Below, in pieces: positions 1 through 13,002 of a stretch of DNA of 64,000 bases. This DNA is from Biscogniauxia marginata (Eukaryota > Ascomycota > Sordariomycetes > Xylariales > Xylariaceae), in contig MU404131.1 of NCBI GenBank assembly GCA_022695795.1, positions 62,001 through 126,000 of the forward strand. The letters run 5' to 3'. The number at the start of each line of letters is the position of its first letter. The stretch's first letter is position 1. The translations under genes were made by a program, and so were the position numbers. The notes beneath the pieces are model-generated. The model ran no database searches, was not told the DNA's origin, and worked only from the letters and a program-made list of their open reading frames with translations.

Positions 1-3000
1 TTGAACGTTTACCACCGGACCGCCCAATTCAGACTTTGATTGGCACCCGTTATCATCACGCACTTTGCGTATCCTAATTTGCTGGGCTCCAAGCTTCAAG
101 TACTGTCGAGGAATTTGTATGTCATAATTGTTCGAGTGGATGTTGGGTATTCTGAAGATCTCTGGGAAGTTCCCAGTGTGGTGCTTGATCTCTACCTCCA
201 AGTAGAACGGAGCCTTGCCCTCTAGTCTGATTGGTATTCGGTCTTCGTACTCTTGCTCTGCCATACACAGTTTGAATGTCTGACCAGGCTTGACAAACGA
301 GGCAGAGGGCTTAGCATTAACTGTCTGCTCTAGGGTGAGCGGTGCTGCTCGCTTTTTGTCGTGGTTGTAAAGATTGTCGGACAGCGCCGAGAACTTGTAG
401 GTGTATTGCCCGGCCTTAGCCGTGTCCATCTGGATAGACGCCTTGCTGAGGGCTGCATCAAATTCCTTCCGAGCAACAGAGCCCGAGCCCGATTTGGGCT
501 TGTACTTAATTTCATATTGGACATGGTATGGAGGCGATCCTATAAAATGTTAGCTTGTTCGATAGTGCAGGAGAGGTCGCCGTCTTACCTTTAAGTGCAA
601 CTTCGAATCCGTCCACATCCCCCTCACAGATATCTTGCTTGACGTACTCGCGGTCTCTGTACCCAGGTCGGATGGCATTTGTCGTTACTAACGATAGTTC
701 AGGGCGCGGGAACCAGCTCACGTCAAAAGTATTAGCCTTGGGGTCGACGGTACCAGGACACTGACTGTCCATAACATCAAATATCTCGTAGGTACCCTGG
801 TCCTTTGCTTCGATGAAATCGTTACTAGAGCGGGCAATGCGCCTAAGCGTCTCAGAACTGCCATTTAGATTGCGGTACAACACCCTCCACGGACCATCTC
901 CCGACAAACGCAAGGGCAGATTGACCGGGGCCGCCTCTACAACCTTGGTAGATCTCTTATTTTCGAGTAGGCCGAACGAGGCCCGCGGTCTCTGACGTCT
1001 GACAGAGATCTTGATCTCTTCCTTGAGGAAGATACGACATCCCGTCTGATCCTGGATACTCTTAAGAGCAAGGGTGTACTCGCCACCAGAAGACAGCCGA
1101 GCTGTCTCGATCGTGTAAGTATCGTCAGTGATAGCGAGTGCCTTTTCGGACTTCCTCTTGCCGTCGTGAACCAATTCCCATTCGAGGTTGAAGGGACCAT
1201 CTCCGTGCAATTTGACATCAAGCTGGATCGGCTGATCTAGACAGGCGCTGATGGTATCCTCCCTATTCTGGAAGTATGCTGAAGCAGGCGGCTTGACGTT
1301 TTGCTCGAGGTAATACTCTTCGGATGGCGGCAGCGCGACATTATAGATAGCATCTTCAAGCTTCCTAAATCGATATCGATATCGACCAGCGTTCCTAGGC
1401 AGCAGGTCGATCTGTTGCCGAAGACCTTTAATCAAGACATTCTCTTTACGCGTACGTTCCGTATCACTGATCACTTCGTAGTGAACCCTGAAAGGCGGAG
1501 TTCCGACCATATCCAAGTTGACTCGCAGTCCAATGGAATTGCCGGCACACTTGTCAGGAATCTCTTCGGCCTGGAGTACCATCTTAGGTTCTAAAGGATT
1601 GAGCAGCATACACGCGGAGGGTTCCTCAATCTCGCCCTCGCACGAGTCACAGGAGACAGATTTCAAAGTGTATAGGCCTGGCGCGGAGATCGACGGTTGG
1701 TCCTCCGGGTTCTTAGCCGTGAAGGAGCCAATTTCGACTACATCGCCGTGATCGCCACTCTTGGTAAGGGTGTCAAGAGGCGAGAACTGCCAAATTATAG
1801 TATGCGCAATGCTCTCTGGAGTTTTGCCCGGACGGCCGATCTTGACTGGGAACTTGGTCGACCTCCCCTTTGCAACCTTGAGGGGATTGCGCAAGTCGCA
1901 TCCCTCGATGGTTGCCCGAGGCCGCTCCCTAACAACGAAGTTCTGAGACAGGTATTTCGGCTTAGGCTTCACGTCCAGCTCGTCAGGCTGCATGTACGCA
2001 ATAACGTTTCCGAAAGCATCGTGCACCTCATCAATAGAATACTGCCATTCCCCGGCGTTATTCATCGATTCGTTAAGCCCCACAACAACCCTCTGAGACC
2101 GTGCCCACGAATAGTCTTCCTCTCCCGGCCGGATCACGCTTAAGCGTTGTGAGCCGAGTAGTGGGGACGAGAAGCCATCGGGTTGAAGGCTCTGGAAGTG
2201 GAAACTATGATCTTTGCCATTAATAGTCCGGCTGTAAACAATCTTCATTGGCGGCGTTCCCTCGACGTCCAATGATAGATCTGACAGATCTCCCAGACAT
2301 CTTGTCGTAGATTCGGCTGTGCGAACCCTTGCTTTCGGGCATGGAACGACATAGGTAGGTTCGGTGATTCTCTGGACCTCGAGTTTGTATTCGTCGAGGA
2401 CCTTGTTTAGGCGGTAGGCGCCGGGTCTCTTCAGCGCGACATCGTAGCTGTACGTACAAGAATCGTCTTCGGCGCATTTTTGGGCCTGCTTGACGATCTC
2501 CTTAATCTCTTTACGCCCAAGCTTCACAACCTCCTCGGCATTCGTGTTGAGATCGAAGCGGAGAAGCTCGACTTCAACAGGCACGGTGGCGTTGAAATAG
2601 AGGGGTACGTTGACGACGTTCTGGCCAGTGCCGACACAGTATGGAATCTTTTCGGGGTTAAGCAGAGCAGACCTAGTGAGGAATAGTTAGCAAGGTGAGA
2701 TATCTGGGTTGGGTTTTCTCTCGTAGGCGACAGTACCCTTCGGGAAGAATGTTAATGATCTGCTTGCCCATGATCAGGGAGGAATTATGCAAGATGCTGG
2801 AGACCTTGACATTGTGCTCGGATATGGCGAGCTCCTTGTCGTACATGAGCTTGACGAGGGCCAACAGCCAGGAATTCCAAGGCATGGGGACATTGAACAT
2901 GAGAGTCCAGTTGAAGGCGAAATGGAGGATGAAGGCGGTGACAACGGTCTGCGAGGACAGCTCCAACCATGGTATCCGTAGCGAGGGGAGGGAGAAGAGG

Positions 3001-3305
3001 TAAACGAAGTCGAGGAAGACCCATTTGCAGAAGTAGTAGAAGGAACTGCCGTTGCCCTCGTGCATCTGCAGCCAGTCGTAGATACGCCATACCCAAAGAC
3101 CGGCTATGATGACGAAGGCGTAAAAGCGTTGGCTCGGCGCATCGATGATGGTAAGGGGTATAAGCGGCTGGTTCGCCGGGGCCGCAGTAGCAACATTCTC
3201 GGGGGCCTGGGGCAGAGGTGGCCTATTCGGGTCTGCATTTCGATGTCCAGGCGCTGGGGTTTCTGGATAACCGCCAAACCGCATGCGCGGCGTCGCTGTA
3301 TTCAT
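1..3305 (-). CDS. POM152: Nucleoporin Pom152, C-terminus cut by window edge
   Basis: Integral membrane ring nucleoporin that anchors the nuclear pore complex in the nuclear envelope and forms the lumenal ring through Ig-like repeats. Exons on the minus strand: 2737-3305, 589-2672 and 1-539 (open at the window edge), giving 1064 visible residues; family members are usually near 1250, so roughly 200 are missing. The N-terminus is proline-rich. Hydrophobic stretches follow (YAFVIIAGLWVW near residue 60, then FLDFVYLFSLPS and TVVTAFILHFAFNW). The splice junction restores the conserved ILPEGSALLNPEKIPYC segment. The remainder is a long lumenal region of repeated beta-type modules with recurring G-x-PF/PW motifs (GTPPFRVHYE, GDGPFNLEWE, GDGPWRVLYR). 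The introns are 64 nt (TTGCTAACT branch) and 49 nt (GCTAAC branch). The first donor, GTACTG, is weak but keeps the conserved frame. Confidence 0.93.
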
Positions 3306-4883
3306 GGCATTCCGCGATGGTACTGAAAGCCCAAGACCAAGATCATTAGGAGGCCAGTCTTTGCCGGAGGCTGATCGGTTTCGTAGACGCAGACCAGGGC
3401 GAAGGTGGTGTTGAGATAGCTCCGGAAGCTATGTTGGTGATATGCGTTGGCAGGAGTTGTTGGGTGAGCAAAGGATAAAATGTATTTCAGACCAGGAATT
3501 TTTGCATAAATAAAATGGGTTACTAGGGACATCACGTCGCGGCGCGTCGCCTTAGCCAAGGTACCTAGGTACCTGTAATTGCCTAGCTAAAATGTGCCCG
3601 GACAAAGACAGGAAAGAATGCAACCATCCCGGTCTATTAGGTTACAGCTGTCATCAGACGGCGTAGCTTCAATGTTATTGTGCATCTCCACTTTAAATGT
3701 ACTAAGAGCGTCCACAGAGAGCTAGGTTATGTAGGTACCTTAGGTAGGTAGCTATATGAAGCTCTGACCACACTTGGATTGGACGAAAGAAAGGTAGCTT
3801 TATCCTTACTTATAAACCGTACATACAATCCCTAAACCTACCCTACATACTGCCATCCAGCCAGCTTAAATGTTAAGATACTGCGGTTTCATCTCAAACA
3901 GGTGGATTTGAACCAAGAAAGCTACAGCAATTAATATCTCTGCATTTTTTCCTCCCGGCCCAGAGTACCTCCTGTTTCCCAAGGTTAAACTTATCTATCG
4001 GGATATTTCGATCAAATCCCACCTCTATAAGTGAGAATCAACAAGAACAGGCTGCCTGCTATCCAAGCTCTGCCACCAGTTCTATCCGTGCTCTACCAGT
4101 ATATATACCTAATGTTAGAATATACTAGGCGCATAATTCTCTCTTCATTGTGCCCCAAACCAGGCGATGGGCTCTTATTGAGAGCATATGTATGTATATA
4201 GAGGTATGTATGTGGTTTGTATGTTAGACGATAAGCTTTGTGCTCTGGCCTCCTGTCTTCGCTGTCTACATCCTCTGAGAAGTATATATGACTGACATGA
4301 ATCGTTGTTAGTCTGGGACCTAGCATAATGGATGCCATAATCGGTACCTTACCACACTTGCAATCCCATTATTCTCGTTGGTCTTGTTCCCTTTCCAGAC
4401 CTAACAGTCACTGGGTTTAAAATTTTAAGGGAACCGCACTTATCTGACCTCCAAAAACAGCAAATGAACCAACAGGTTTTCAAGCTGGGTCATTGATCAA
4501 AAAAGAAAGAGAGAGAAAGAGATAGTAAAACCTCCAGGGTCGGACTTGGTAGGACTTATTCCTCACGTATGTTAAGGGGGGTCGTGTTTGTCACCCTGTT
4601 CTGTCGTCACAACATTCTCGTCCCTCATTCTTCTTTCATCATCAGTGCCAGCCTACAATCTCGACACAGGCGCCCAGGCATGATTGAAGCCCTCTTCTAA
4701 AAAGGCCGAAAAGATACCAAAGCCGACTTTGAAGAGGTATTTATTTCACCAATCCTTCTTCCACTACTGTCGCCCTACTGTCGCCCCCCCCACCCTCCTC
4801 ATTTTCAGTCCTCCCATTATTTGCGTCGCCACTCAAGTCGGCGCTCAGATCTCGTGCAACACCAGGGGATTCCGGAACACGCT
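3306..4883. promoter_or_regulatory. Divergent promoter region, POM152 / UCH hydrolase
   Basis: Non-coding interval between two divergent genes; only short chance frames are present. It contains an exact TACCTAGGTA palindrome at 3562-3571, a related CCTTAGGTAGGTAG stretch near 3738-3753, and a pyrimidine-rich block (about 4620-4830) upstream of the hydrolase start, typical of fungal 5' leaders. I see no TATA box that I would assign with confidence. Confidence 0.5.
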
Positions 4884-6859
4884 ATGGATACCCCTCAGGA
4901 GAATGGGACAGAGCCCCCCGACCAACAGGATACACTCCAAAATGGAACAAGACGGTCGGGCAGGGCGAAGAAGTTACCTTCAAGGTTTGATGACGATACC
5001 ATCACTCCTAATCCTGCACCAAGCCCACAACTACCTGCCGCCACTCAAACCCGACCCAAGCGAAAAGCAGCTGTAGTCGCCTCGGAGAACATAATAGCCG
5101 AGGGCATCAACCAGGAACTTGAGCAATTTCTTGCCCGGGTGAGTCCCGATGAGCGCAAGGAGTACCGCGGTTGGGTCGAGTTGGAATCCGAGCCCGTATG
5201 TCTTCTTTCCACACCAGCGTCTGTTCATATAAATTCAACGGCACCGAACGCGAATGCAGTTTACGATAGCTAACACCTCCCAAGGCCTTCTTCAACGCGA
5301 TGCTCCGAGAGTTGGGGGCCAATGATTTCAAGGTCCAGGAGGTCTTCGGTATGGATGAGTTTACCCTGGATGAACTACCGTAAGCCAGCCCCTACTTGGC
5401 CAGTTCAGACTATAGAGATTAACACAAAGTCTAGCAAGCCGGTACACGGTCTCATATTCCTGTACCAATACACCGACGCGGATGAGTCCAGCGAGAGCCG
5501 CCAGGACTGCCCAGACAATCTCTGGTTTGGCAATCAAGTATGCTGCCGTCTGTCTGTCCAACACTCTGCCATGTGACTGACGAGAGAATTCCCCTAGACT
5601 ACTGCTAACGCCTGTGCTACCGTCGCATTGATGAACATCATTATGAATGCCAAGGACGTCAAGTTTGGCGCAGAACTACAAGAATTCAAGGAATCTACCA
5701 AGTCGCTCCCGCCCCCTCACCGTGGACACGCTCTCGACACGAACGACTTTATCCGTGCCATCCACAATTCTGTCGCCCGGTATGTTCTGTGCCTTTTGTA
5801 TAACATAATAATATATATATCTGCCTCGGGTTCTCCTAACACGCGATTCAGCCGCTCAGACCTAGTCTCCGAAGACCTGCTACTGGACAACAAGTTCGAA
5901 GCGGCAGAGAAGAAACGGAAGATGGGTCTCTTGAAGAAGAAGCCACAAAACCTCCGGGCAGCGTCTCGTAAGAAGGCCGACATAGATACTAGCTATCACT
6001 ACATCGCATACGTACCCGTCGACGGCCAAGTATGGGAGCTCGACGGCTTCGAGGCTAAGCCTCTATGCCTTGGTATGTCCTCCATCCCCCTCCATCCTCC
6101 CCTCCAAATACCATCATCACCAAGCCTAGAATTCTTCATTAATCCTCGAGGAGATGACCAACTAATTCTCTTTTTTTTTTTTTTCCCCCTCTAGGCCCCC
6201 ATCCCGACGCATCCTGGCTCGGCCTCGCAAGCCAGGCGATCCAGACCCGCATGATGCGCGACGACTCGGAATTCCTCTCCTTCAACCTCCTCGCCATCTG
6301 CCAGTCGCCCCTCACGACGCTCTCCCGCAGGCTCGCCACCAGCCTCCTCTGCTCGCACGTGCTCGACGCCCTCTACGCCGGCAGCCCGTCCTGGACCGTC
6401 ACGCCACCCTTCAAGGCCTTCCCGCCGGACCGCCTCTCCAAGCTCGACCTCAAGCGCGAGAGCGTCCTCTTTGACCTCCCCAGCCTCCCTCCTAACCCTA
6501 CCAAATTCACCACCAACAACAACGACAACGACAACGTCAACGACGGCAATAGCGATAGCTACAGCGACATCGCGAGGGAGAGGGGGAGGGGGAGAGAACC
6601 CCCCGCCGACTTCACGGCCTGGATCAGCGCGCCGGACTTCGACCTCGTGGCGGCGCGGCGCCTGGCCGCGGACCTGCGGGCCGAGCAGGAGTCCCTCGAG
6701 GCACAATTCGCGGCCGAGGCCGCGGGCTCCGACGAGAGCCTCGACATGGTTCGCGGGCGGCAGCGCGACTACACGCCCGCCGTGCACGAGTGGGTGCGCA
6801 TTCTGGCCGAGAAGGGCGTGCTCAGGGAACTGATCATGGAGGCCGATCGGGAGTCTTGA
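4884..6859 (+). CDS. Ubiquitin C-terminal hydrolase, UCH37/BAP1 type (peptidase C12)
   Basis: Cysteine protease that removes ubiquitin from substrates or chains; UCH37-type enzymes act with the proteasome or chromatin complexes. Exons: 4884-5195, 5285-5379, 5435-5537, 5598-5779, 5852-6072, 6195-6859, giving 525 residues. The catalytic set is complete with family spacing: Gln170 and Cys176 (GNQTTANACAT), His280 (YHYIAYV) and Asp295 (ELDGF). The joined frames give the canonical order, including KPVHGLIFLYQY. Residues 1-90 are a charged, disordered extension (RRSGRAKKLPSRF) that small UCH enzymes lack. The C-terminus holds a low-complexity Asn/Asp run (about 6510-6570) and ends with a ULD-like tail (YTPAVHEWVRILAEKGVL), which is why I prefer UCH37/BAP1 over UCHL1/L3. 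The start is the first in-frame ATG after the pyrimidine-rich leader. Confidence 0.9.
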
Positions 6860-7851
6860 TTCTCTTTTTCTTCTTTCTTTTCTCTTTTTCTTCTTTTTTT
6901 CCCCTTACCTCTGAGGTAGTTCAGGAAAGATAGGGGTGGGGACCAGTGAGCTCTATAAGTTCTCGAGGCAGGTAGTATGTGTGTGGAAAAGAGGACCGGG
7001 GAGGGGGATGAATGGATTTTTTTAAACTCGAGTTCGGTGAGAAAAAAAAAAACATAGGACATGTAAACAGGAGAGAGAAGGGATCACAGGTCATAGTTGT
7101 GATACCTTGTTTCATTGCAGGCAAGTGAATGAGTTACCGTAAATTCAATCTCCGTCCGGGTTTGGTCTTCGTCCTACGGAAGTAAAACTGTTTTCAATTA
7201 TACCCCTACCTAGGTAGGTAGGTAGGTAGGTTACCTTATCCTTTACTATATGCACTCTAGGAAAAGATACGGGAGCGCCAAAGTATATCAATTTTGGTAA
7301 TCTGCCTAGGTACTCATAAGCCTGACTCCCGGGCTCAAAGAAAATAAAACCCTTCCAATCACGTGAAATGCATATGGAGAACGATACATAATTTATAGCA
7401 CGAGGAATAAAACAGAGCGCGGCAGAACTATTCAAGGTATGGAAATTATTATGCATGCGTGTATCAACTATACGGGGGAGAGGAGAAAAAGGAGAGAAGG
7501 GAAGAGGGGATTCCCAAAAGAAATTGTCATTCATGCCCCATAAGCAGTAAGTAGCCTGAGAACTAAAATAGCCCTCCTAAGCTCCCGCTTCCAACCCCCT
7601 TTATCCCGTATACTGATATTACTACCACTACCACCCCAGCTGTTACTGTTCCCATTTCATAACTCGTGTGCATCTATTTTTCTTCTTCCATATGTATCTC
7701 TATCGGACCCCGGACCCGGAAAAGGGGTAGTAGTGGCAGTAGATAGTAGCGGGTAAAAGAGTATTTATTATACTAAAACCACTAGGAACGGTCTAGGTCA
7801 CGCCAGAAGCCATCGAATCAGGCCCGAGAAAGCTCGGTCCTCTCTTGAAAT
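6860..7851. other. Convergent 3' intergenic region with TAGG repeat
   Basis: Shared 3' region of two convergent genes. It begins with a pyrimidine-rich stretch after the UCH stop. It also contains five TAGG units at 7211-7230 that grow out of an exact TACCTAGGTA at 7207-7216. No supported gene. Confidence 0.6.
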
Positions 7852-8843
7852 CTAGGGTTTCGGGACGTGTAGGCTCTTACTACACATGAGACACCCGTGG
7901 ACGACGAAAAGCGCCACGACGGGATGGACCTCGAATGCAGTGCCCACGAACCACGTACCCCCGGGCACGTCGTCAAGAATCCAACCCTTACTGACCCACC
8001 ACGCCATCAGTGCGTCGATGCCGAGAGTCGTCGGGATGGGCGTGCCCTCGAAGTAGCTCGCCTTGCCGCTGGCGTCCTTGGGGATGTTGGCGGCCGTCAC
8101 GTTGAAGCGTGCGAGCCGAGTCAGGCCGCAGAGCACGAAAAAGCACAGCAGGACGTGGTCGAGCGGGGTGCGCAGCCCGATACAGAAGGCGACACAGGCG
8201 GGGGCTAGGCCGAAGGATATCTATCGAAGAGGCATCCATGTAAGTAAGTTGCGTTGCAGATGATAAAGGAAGTTAACCATAGGGGACCATGGCTACATAC
8301 CAAATCTGCCAGAGAATCCAGCTCCTGTCCCATCATGCTGCTCTTCTTCCGCCACCGCGCGACGCGGCCGTCCATAAAGTCGAAGAATAAACCGAAGGGC
8401 AAGAACGCGAGGGCGAGGTATAAGGTGCTCTTGGCCGAGGGATCGCCAAGGCAGTAACGCAGAGATGTGAAGACGGACATGATACCGCAGAAGCCTATAT
8501 CATAGAGATAAGTAAGCCAATAAGGAACAGCTGGGCAGTAGCCCCATGGAGGACCCCGGTAGGCAGGACATTGGTATCTCACCATTCAGCTCGGTAATGT
8601 AATCCGCCATGTGCAGAGCCCGCAGTAGGGAGAAGTGGCCGGTCGTCGAGGCGAGCAGGTCTTTCTGCTTGTTATATGCTGCAGCCACCGAGACACACCG
8701 TTAGCAAAGACTCCTTTCTGTGGTAGCCGGACGTATGTCTAGAGATCGGGGTAGCTCGCAATGGACGTACAAGGTTCATCCGCGATGCCCGCCTTTGGGG
8801 ATGCCGCGCCGTTGGTCGCGGACACACTTGTTCGTTTCGACAT
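7852..8843 (-). CDS. CHO1: Phosphatidylserine synthase (CDP-diacylglycerol-serine O-phosphatidyltransferase)
   Basis: Makes phosphatidylserine and CMP from CDP-diacylglycerol and L-serine in the endoplasmic reticulum membrane, the entry point to the PS-PE-PC route in fungi. Minus-strand exons: 8771-8843, 8583-8678, 8301-8494, 7852-8220, giving 243 residues (yeast Cho1 is 276). The CDP-alcohol phosphatidyltransferase signature is complete: Asp98-Gly99, Ala102-Arg103, Gly112, Asp116 and Asp120 (DGRVARW, then GQELDSLAD). The next exon continues with ISFGLAPACVAF, and GLTRLARFN and YFEGTPIPTT follow, all typical of PS synthases. Several hydrophobic helices are visible (LYLALAFLPFGLFF, VLLCFFVLCG, HPVVALFVVHG). 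The start MSKRTSVSA is the only ATG that splices into the next frame in phase. Confidence 0.94.
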
Positions 8844-10505
8844 GATCGCCGGTTCTGCCTTGCTTTCTCGATTCGGGGATACGATATCTCGGAGAGGGGG
8901 TAGGCAATGTTCTTTTTTCGGTGCTTCTCCTAGTATGCGTGCGCCCTTCTGTGTCGAAATCGAGGTTTTTTCTTTCTTTTTCTTCTTCCTTCGCTCTCTT
9001 TCGTAGAAGAAAAACAAGCCCGGCAGGAATAAATAGGTGGGTAAGTGTAAGTATGACGGTGAAGATCGAGGGGCGATTCACTAGGACGTTATATCTAGCG
9101 GTAAACCCACAGCCAACCAGTCAAGAATTGTTGTATGTTGTGTATCCTGGATTTCCAGATTTCCGTGCAAAGAGGCGAGAAGCAGGACAAGTCCAAGCAA
9201 ACCCTAGCCCTTGAAAAGATGGGGGGAGCAAATTCCAACCCAATTGAATATGTTGGGGTTTGGTGTCGGTAGAGACGTGAAGGAAGAGAAAACGCGGCGG
9301 TGCAGGGCAGGGCAAGGCCAGGAGGTAAGTCCGGGTGCGAGCAATTGATGAATCTTGATGAATGCAAGATTCATTGAGGCGAGGGCGCAGCTGATGAAGT
9401 CATTTTGCTCGCCTAGCCGGGTTGGGATAAGCGCTACAGCCGCGATCCACCCAGAGACCTAAGTTGTTACCTAGCTTCCACTATTCACCGCCTTTACCCA
9501 CTATAACCGCCGGCTTGGCCTGAGCAACTGCCGGGCCCTGCATGTTGAAGTGTGCTCGAGCTGATAGGTAGGTTTAACCAATCTGGTATGTACCTAGGTA
9601 CGTATATGTATCCATCTAAGGTACATGTATTGTGTAACCTAAGTGGAACTGGATAGCTAGTTATTATTCAGGTATTCCCTCTTCATGATAATACTCTTGA
9701 TAGTTAGTCTCCGAAGAACGAGCAAAAAGTAGGGGGGAGGAGGAGGGCATTAAAATAGCTAGGTATGGATAAGCCGGAATGTCATCCCCTTTCTTCCAAA
9801 TCACACCATGCAAATTATCCTTCCTTCCATGACCTAAGGCTTTCTTCGCATTACTTGTCCCTTTTGACAGAGCTAGCTGACTACACCTATTATTTACCTA
9901 TGTACCGTGTGCTCGGTGTAATCAACAATCGCCTCCACTCTTCTATCCTCTGCTTCTCAGTCGTCAGCCTACCCCCTATCGAAGCCCTGAACCGGATAGA
10001 CCTCTACTATTTCCTTGGATGATTGATTATTTCACTAGGCCAAGTCCCTGACTAGCCTCTCATGTGGTTGGTATCTGTTCGCAAACCAAGAATGTACGTC
10101 CGTCCAATGTGCCAATATACTCTCATCCCCTACCAACGAGCCGTGTTCCCTGTGCAGAAAAAAAAAACCTATACCAGGCCCTCCGTCTTCGCATGTTTAA
10201 GGTGACAAAAAAAAAGGAACCCCGTACCAATCACTAGTCTTGGGTGGGTGCCGTCCGCCGATACGTGCGGAAGATGCTGCCAGTATGCTAGATGCGTCGA
10301 AGAAAGCTCTGGACAGATTCCGCCAATCCAGAGGCAATGCCGAAGAGAAGGAAAACCGTGCCTGAAGAAAACAAATATGCAAGTATGAGGAGAATTTTCG
10401 TCCTTCTCTTGTTATCTGCCGGTCGGGGAAATGTATTGGGTCCAACTAGAGTTCACACGTGTGTGCCTTGATTTCGTCGATGGGTGAAATATATCGGGTT
10501 GAGGT
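8844..10505. other. Intergenic region between PS synthase and metalloprotease
   Basis: Holds the presumed promoter of the PS synthase (right of 8843) and the 3' end of the metalloprotease. An exact TACCTAGGTA lies at 9591-9600. Short frames here have no protein-like composition. I see no RNA gene. Confidence 0.5.
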
Positions 10506-13002
10506 TTACCGTGTGATTAGTACAGAGAAGCCATCCACCCAAGCTGCACAGGATCCTGATACACCACAGACCCTATAGCCGCGGGGCGGGAGAAGGGTGT
10601 GGCTGATAATCCTGTTAATCGCATTGAAAGGTAGATAACTAGGGGCTTGGATCAACTTACGGGGAACCACCATTGACATTGCCATAGATGGGCGATTTTC
10701 TTCCCAGGCTTGTCCAGATTTGGATTGCGTCAACCCAGAAGCCAGATCGCACCGAGAAACCAGTGATAGTCTCGCCCCGGCGGATATCTGTTAACGTTTA
10801 GGTTAGTATGCTTTGGCAGGTCTGATTCTGGTGTGGGAAAAGAAAAACTGACCTATTTCGAAAGAGTCGCCGCCAGGCTTCCCTCCACGTTTCCCGAATA
10901 GCTGGCTCGAATCATCATCGTAGAAGAATTCCATCCCGTCCAAAGCTAGGCCATGGTATACGGCAACACGAGACAGCACGCGATCTTTTCGTGTGGAGCT
11001 AGAAAACACGAACTCATGAGGCTCACTGCCTTCCATCCGCGAGAAACCGAGCTTGTTACTGCGAAAAGCCACCTTGCCAGTAGACAGCTTGACAGACGAA
11101 GCCTTGGAACAGAGAGCATGGAAGTCCTCTACATCTAGGTTGCCGCCGCCCTGAGATTTGATGGAGACCTTGATCCTGGACCGGCGCTTGTTCTCCGGGA
11201 GCCGTTCCCGCAGCTCTTGCTCGGTGAGAGTGACATTGCGCTGCACAAGCCCAGGTTCAGATGGGTACTCGATCCACGTATGACAAAGGTCGTCCCCTTC
11301 AGGATAAATTTCGATGAACGAAACCCCACTGGCTGCTGTCACGAGAACCTGTCCGTTCTCAACAGGCCAGGCCTGGACGCTGTCGTCCGGACACTGGACT
11401 ACATCATTAGGTAGTCTAAAGCAGGGGTGACTGCGGAATCGCAAACAATCCAGTCGGTGCCAGGTACACTCGTCCGCTTGCGTAACAAGCCCCCCCTTGG
11501 ATTTCGTTCTTGTACAATAAGCCTCTCGAGTGATGAAGGTCCGGTTTAGCCTGACATAGTCCCTTAGCATGATGCCGTTCTCCTGATGGGGGCACCCAAA
11601 CAGATGCCCAGTCTCGTGGAGATGGGCACCGATGCCGATGTTGGCAGCTTCCCAGGAACTCCCCGACTCATTGCAGTCATTAGCTACATAGTTGGTGTCG
11701 GTGGGTGTGCAGTCGCTGAAAGCCGGGACAACTTCTTCAAAGCTAGTCGGGTAGCTCTGCAGACAATGAGATCCGAAAATGGCCAGTTGCAAGTCGCCCG
11801 CGTTCCCCCCAAGGGCCGCATGTGCGGTTACCGTCTTCGCCGCCTTATCCCAGTGAGAATCTAGGATCAACACGGACACGTATTGCTTCTGTCCCGGGAG
11901 TGGCTGGAAATGGTTCTTGACCGCATTAGCAGCAATGTCGTACAACTCGCCCTTCTTAGTCGCTTTAGGATTCTGCTGTGCTATGTTAAGATCGCGGATT
12001 TCGGCTAGTGTCTTGTCAGATCGGATGACATGGATGCGCGCCTCTGACCGCATAACCCCCATCTCCCTATCACGTTGGTTACAGGTGCCGGTAGTCCATT
12101 CTTCTTCGAACCTAAACACACGGCGTCCGAACTTATTTCTCCACATCTGCTCGGCTGTGAAGGCCTGCCACAGGTACACTGCCATCCGGAATTTGCGGAT
12201 GGCCGTCTCCAAGTTGTTCCCCTCTCTTTCGACACGGGCGGGCACGGCGTCGAAGGTCTCTGGGGAGTCTTTCGCTAGCAAGATAGCAAGCTGCAGAGGC
12301 GGCGAATTCATCGCAGGAACCATATGGAGGGTAATGTAGGATGCGTGGATAGGATTCGAGGAGCTGCTGTTCGCAAGCTTTGGACTCGAGAAATCAAAGC
12401 GTAACTTATTCGCCCCAGGCATTAGGTAAACTATGGCCTTGAACTGCGATTCGCAGACGGGCCAAAACGTTGGTGGGAACCCATCGTCCAGTCGTGTCAC
12501 TGTCACGGTGCCGTCGAGCGAGTGGTGAGAGGCCTCTCCGATCGTACCATTAATCAGTAGGATCTTTTGGGAAACCTGTGGAATTATTCATTAGACATGG
12601 TTCGCACAATTCGATAAGGAAATACCAGCATACCCAGGCATTTTCCCCAACGTTGGTAATGCGCGGGGCATACTGCGATACTGGCAACGAGGATTTCCCG
12701 TTCAGCGAGGGAGATCCTAGACCCGCCATGCCGGAGACGCTGTACCGGTTGGTGTTGGCCTGAGGCTGTACGGCTGGTCTTGCAGGAACTGGTGGGACTT
12801 GGGACTGGTCTCGGCTTTGGGTGGTGGTGAGTGCCGGGTCGGACTGGGTGCCGATGGATGGGGGGGTGATAGAACCTGTCGTGGGCGTGGTGTTCTGGCT
12901 GTTGTGGTCGTCGTTGCTCGAGTTATCTGCAGAACGTTCGGTACGAAAGCTCGCACGCGACCGTCTTCGAAATTCCCTAAAGTTGAGAAGCGACGGTGCC
13001 AT
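10506..13002 (-). CDS. Zinc metalloprotease (YIL108W family) with C-terminal jacalin-like domain
   Basis: Putative zinc peptidase of the fungal YIL108W type; substrate and biological role are unknown to me. Minus-strand exons: 12634-13002, 10853-12575, 10661-10787, 10506-10611, giving 774 residues. Residues 1-115 are a disordered Ser/Thr/Pro-rich leader. The peptidase region contains the zinc motif HETGH (residues 443-447, in HLHETGHLFGCPH). The histidine within GCPH may be the third ligand, which is inference. From about residue 649 the protein becomes a jacalin-type beta-prism: ALDGMEFFYDDDSSQLFGK, then RRGETITGFSVRSGFWVDAI and PPRGYRVCGVSGSCAAWVDG, ending FSVLITR. This domain spans three exons and only appears after splicing, which supports the model. 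There is no signal peptide, so it is likely cytosolic. Confidence 0.88.

Noticed and set aside
3895..3925. Second tRNA box B-like string (GGTTCAAATCC on minus)
   Set aside because: Only three of five T-stem pairs form and no cloverleaf is possible.
6191..6787. 198-codon minus-strand frame opposite the UCH hydrolase
   Set aside because: Composition is an Arg/Gly/Glu/Val shadow of GC-rich codons of the real exon; the plus-strand frame has catalytic-domain continuity.
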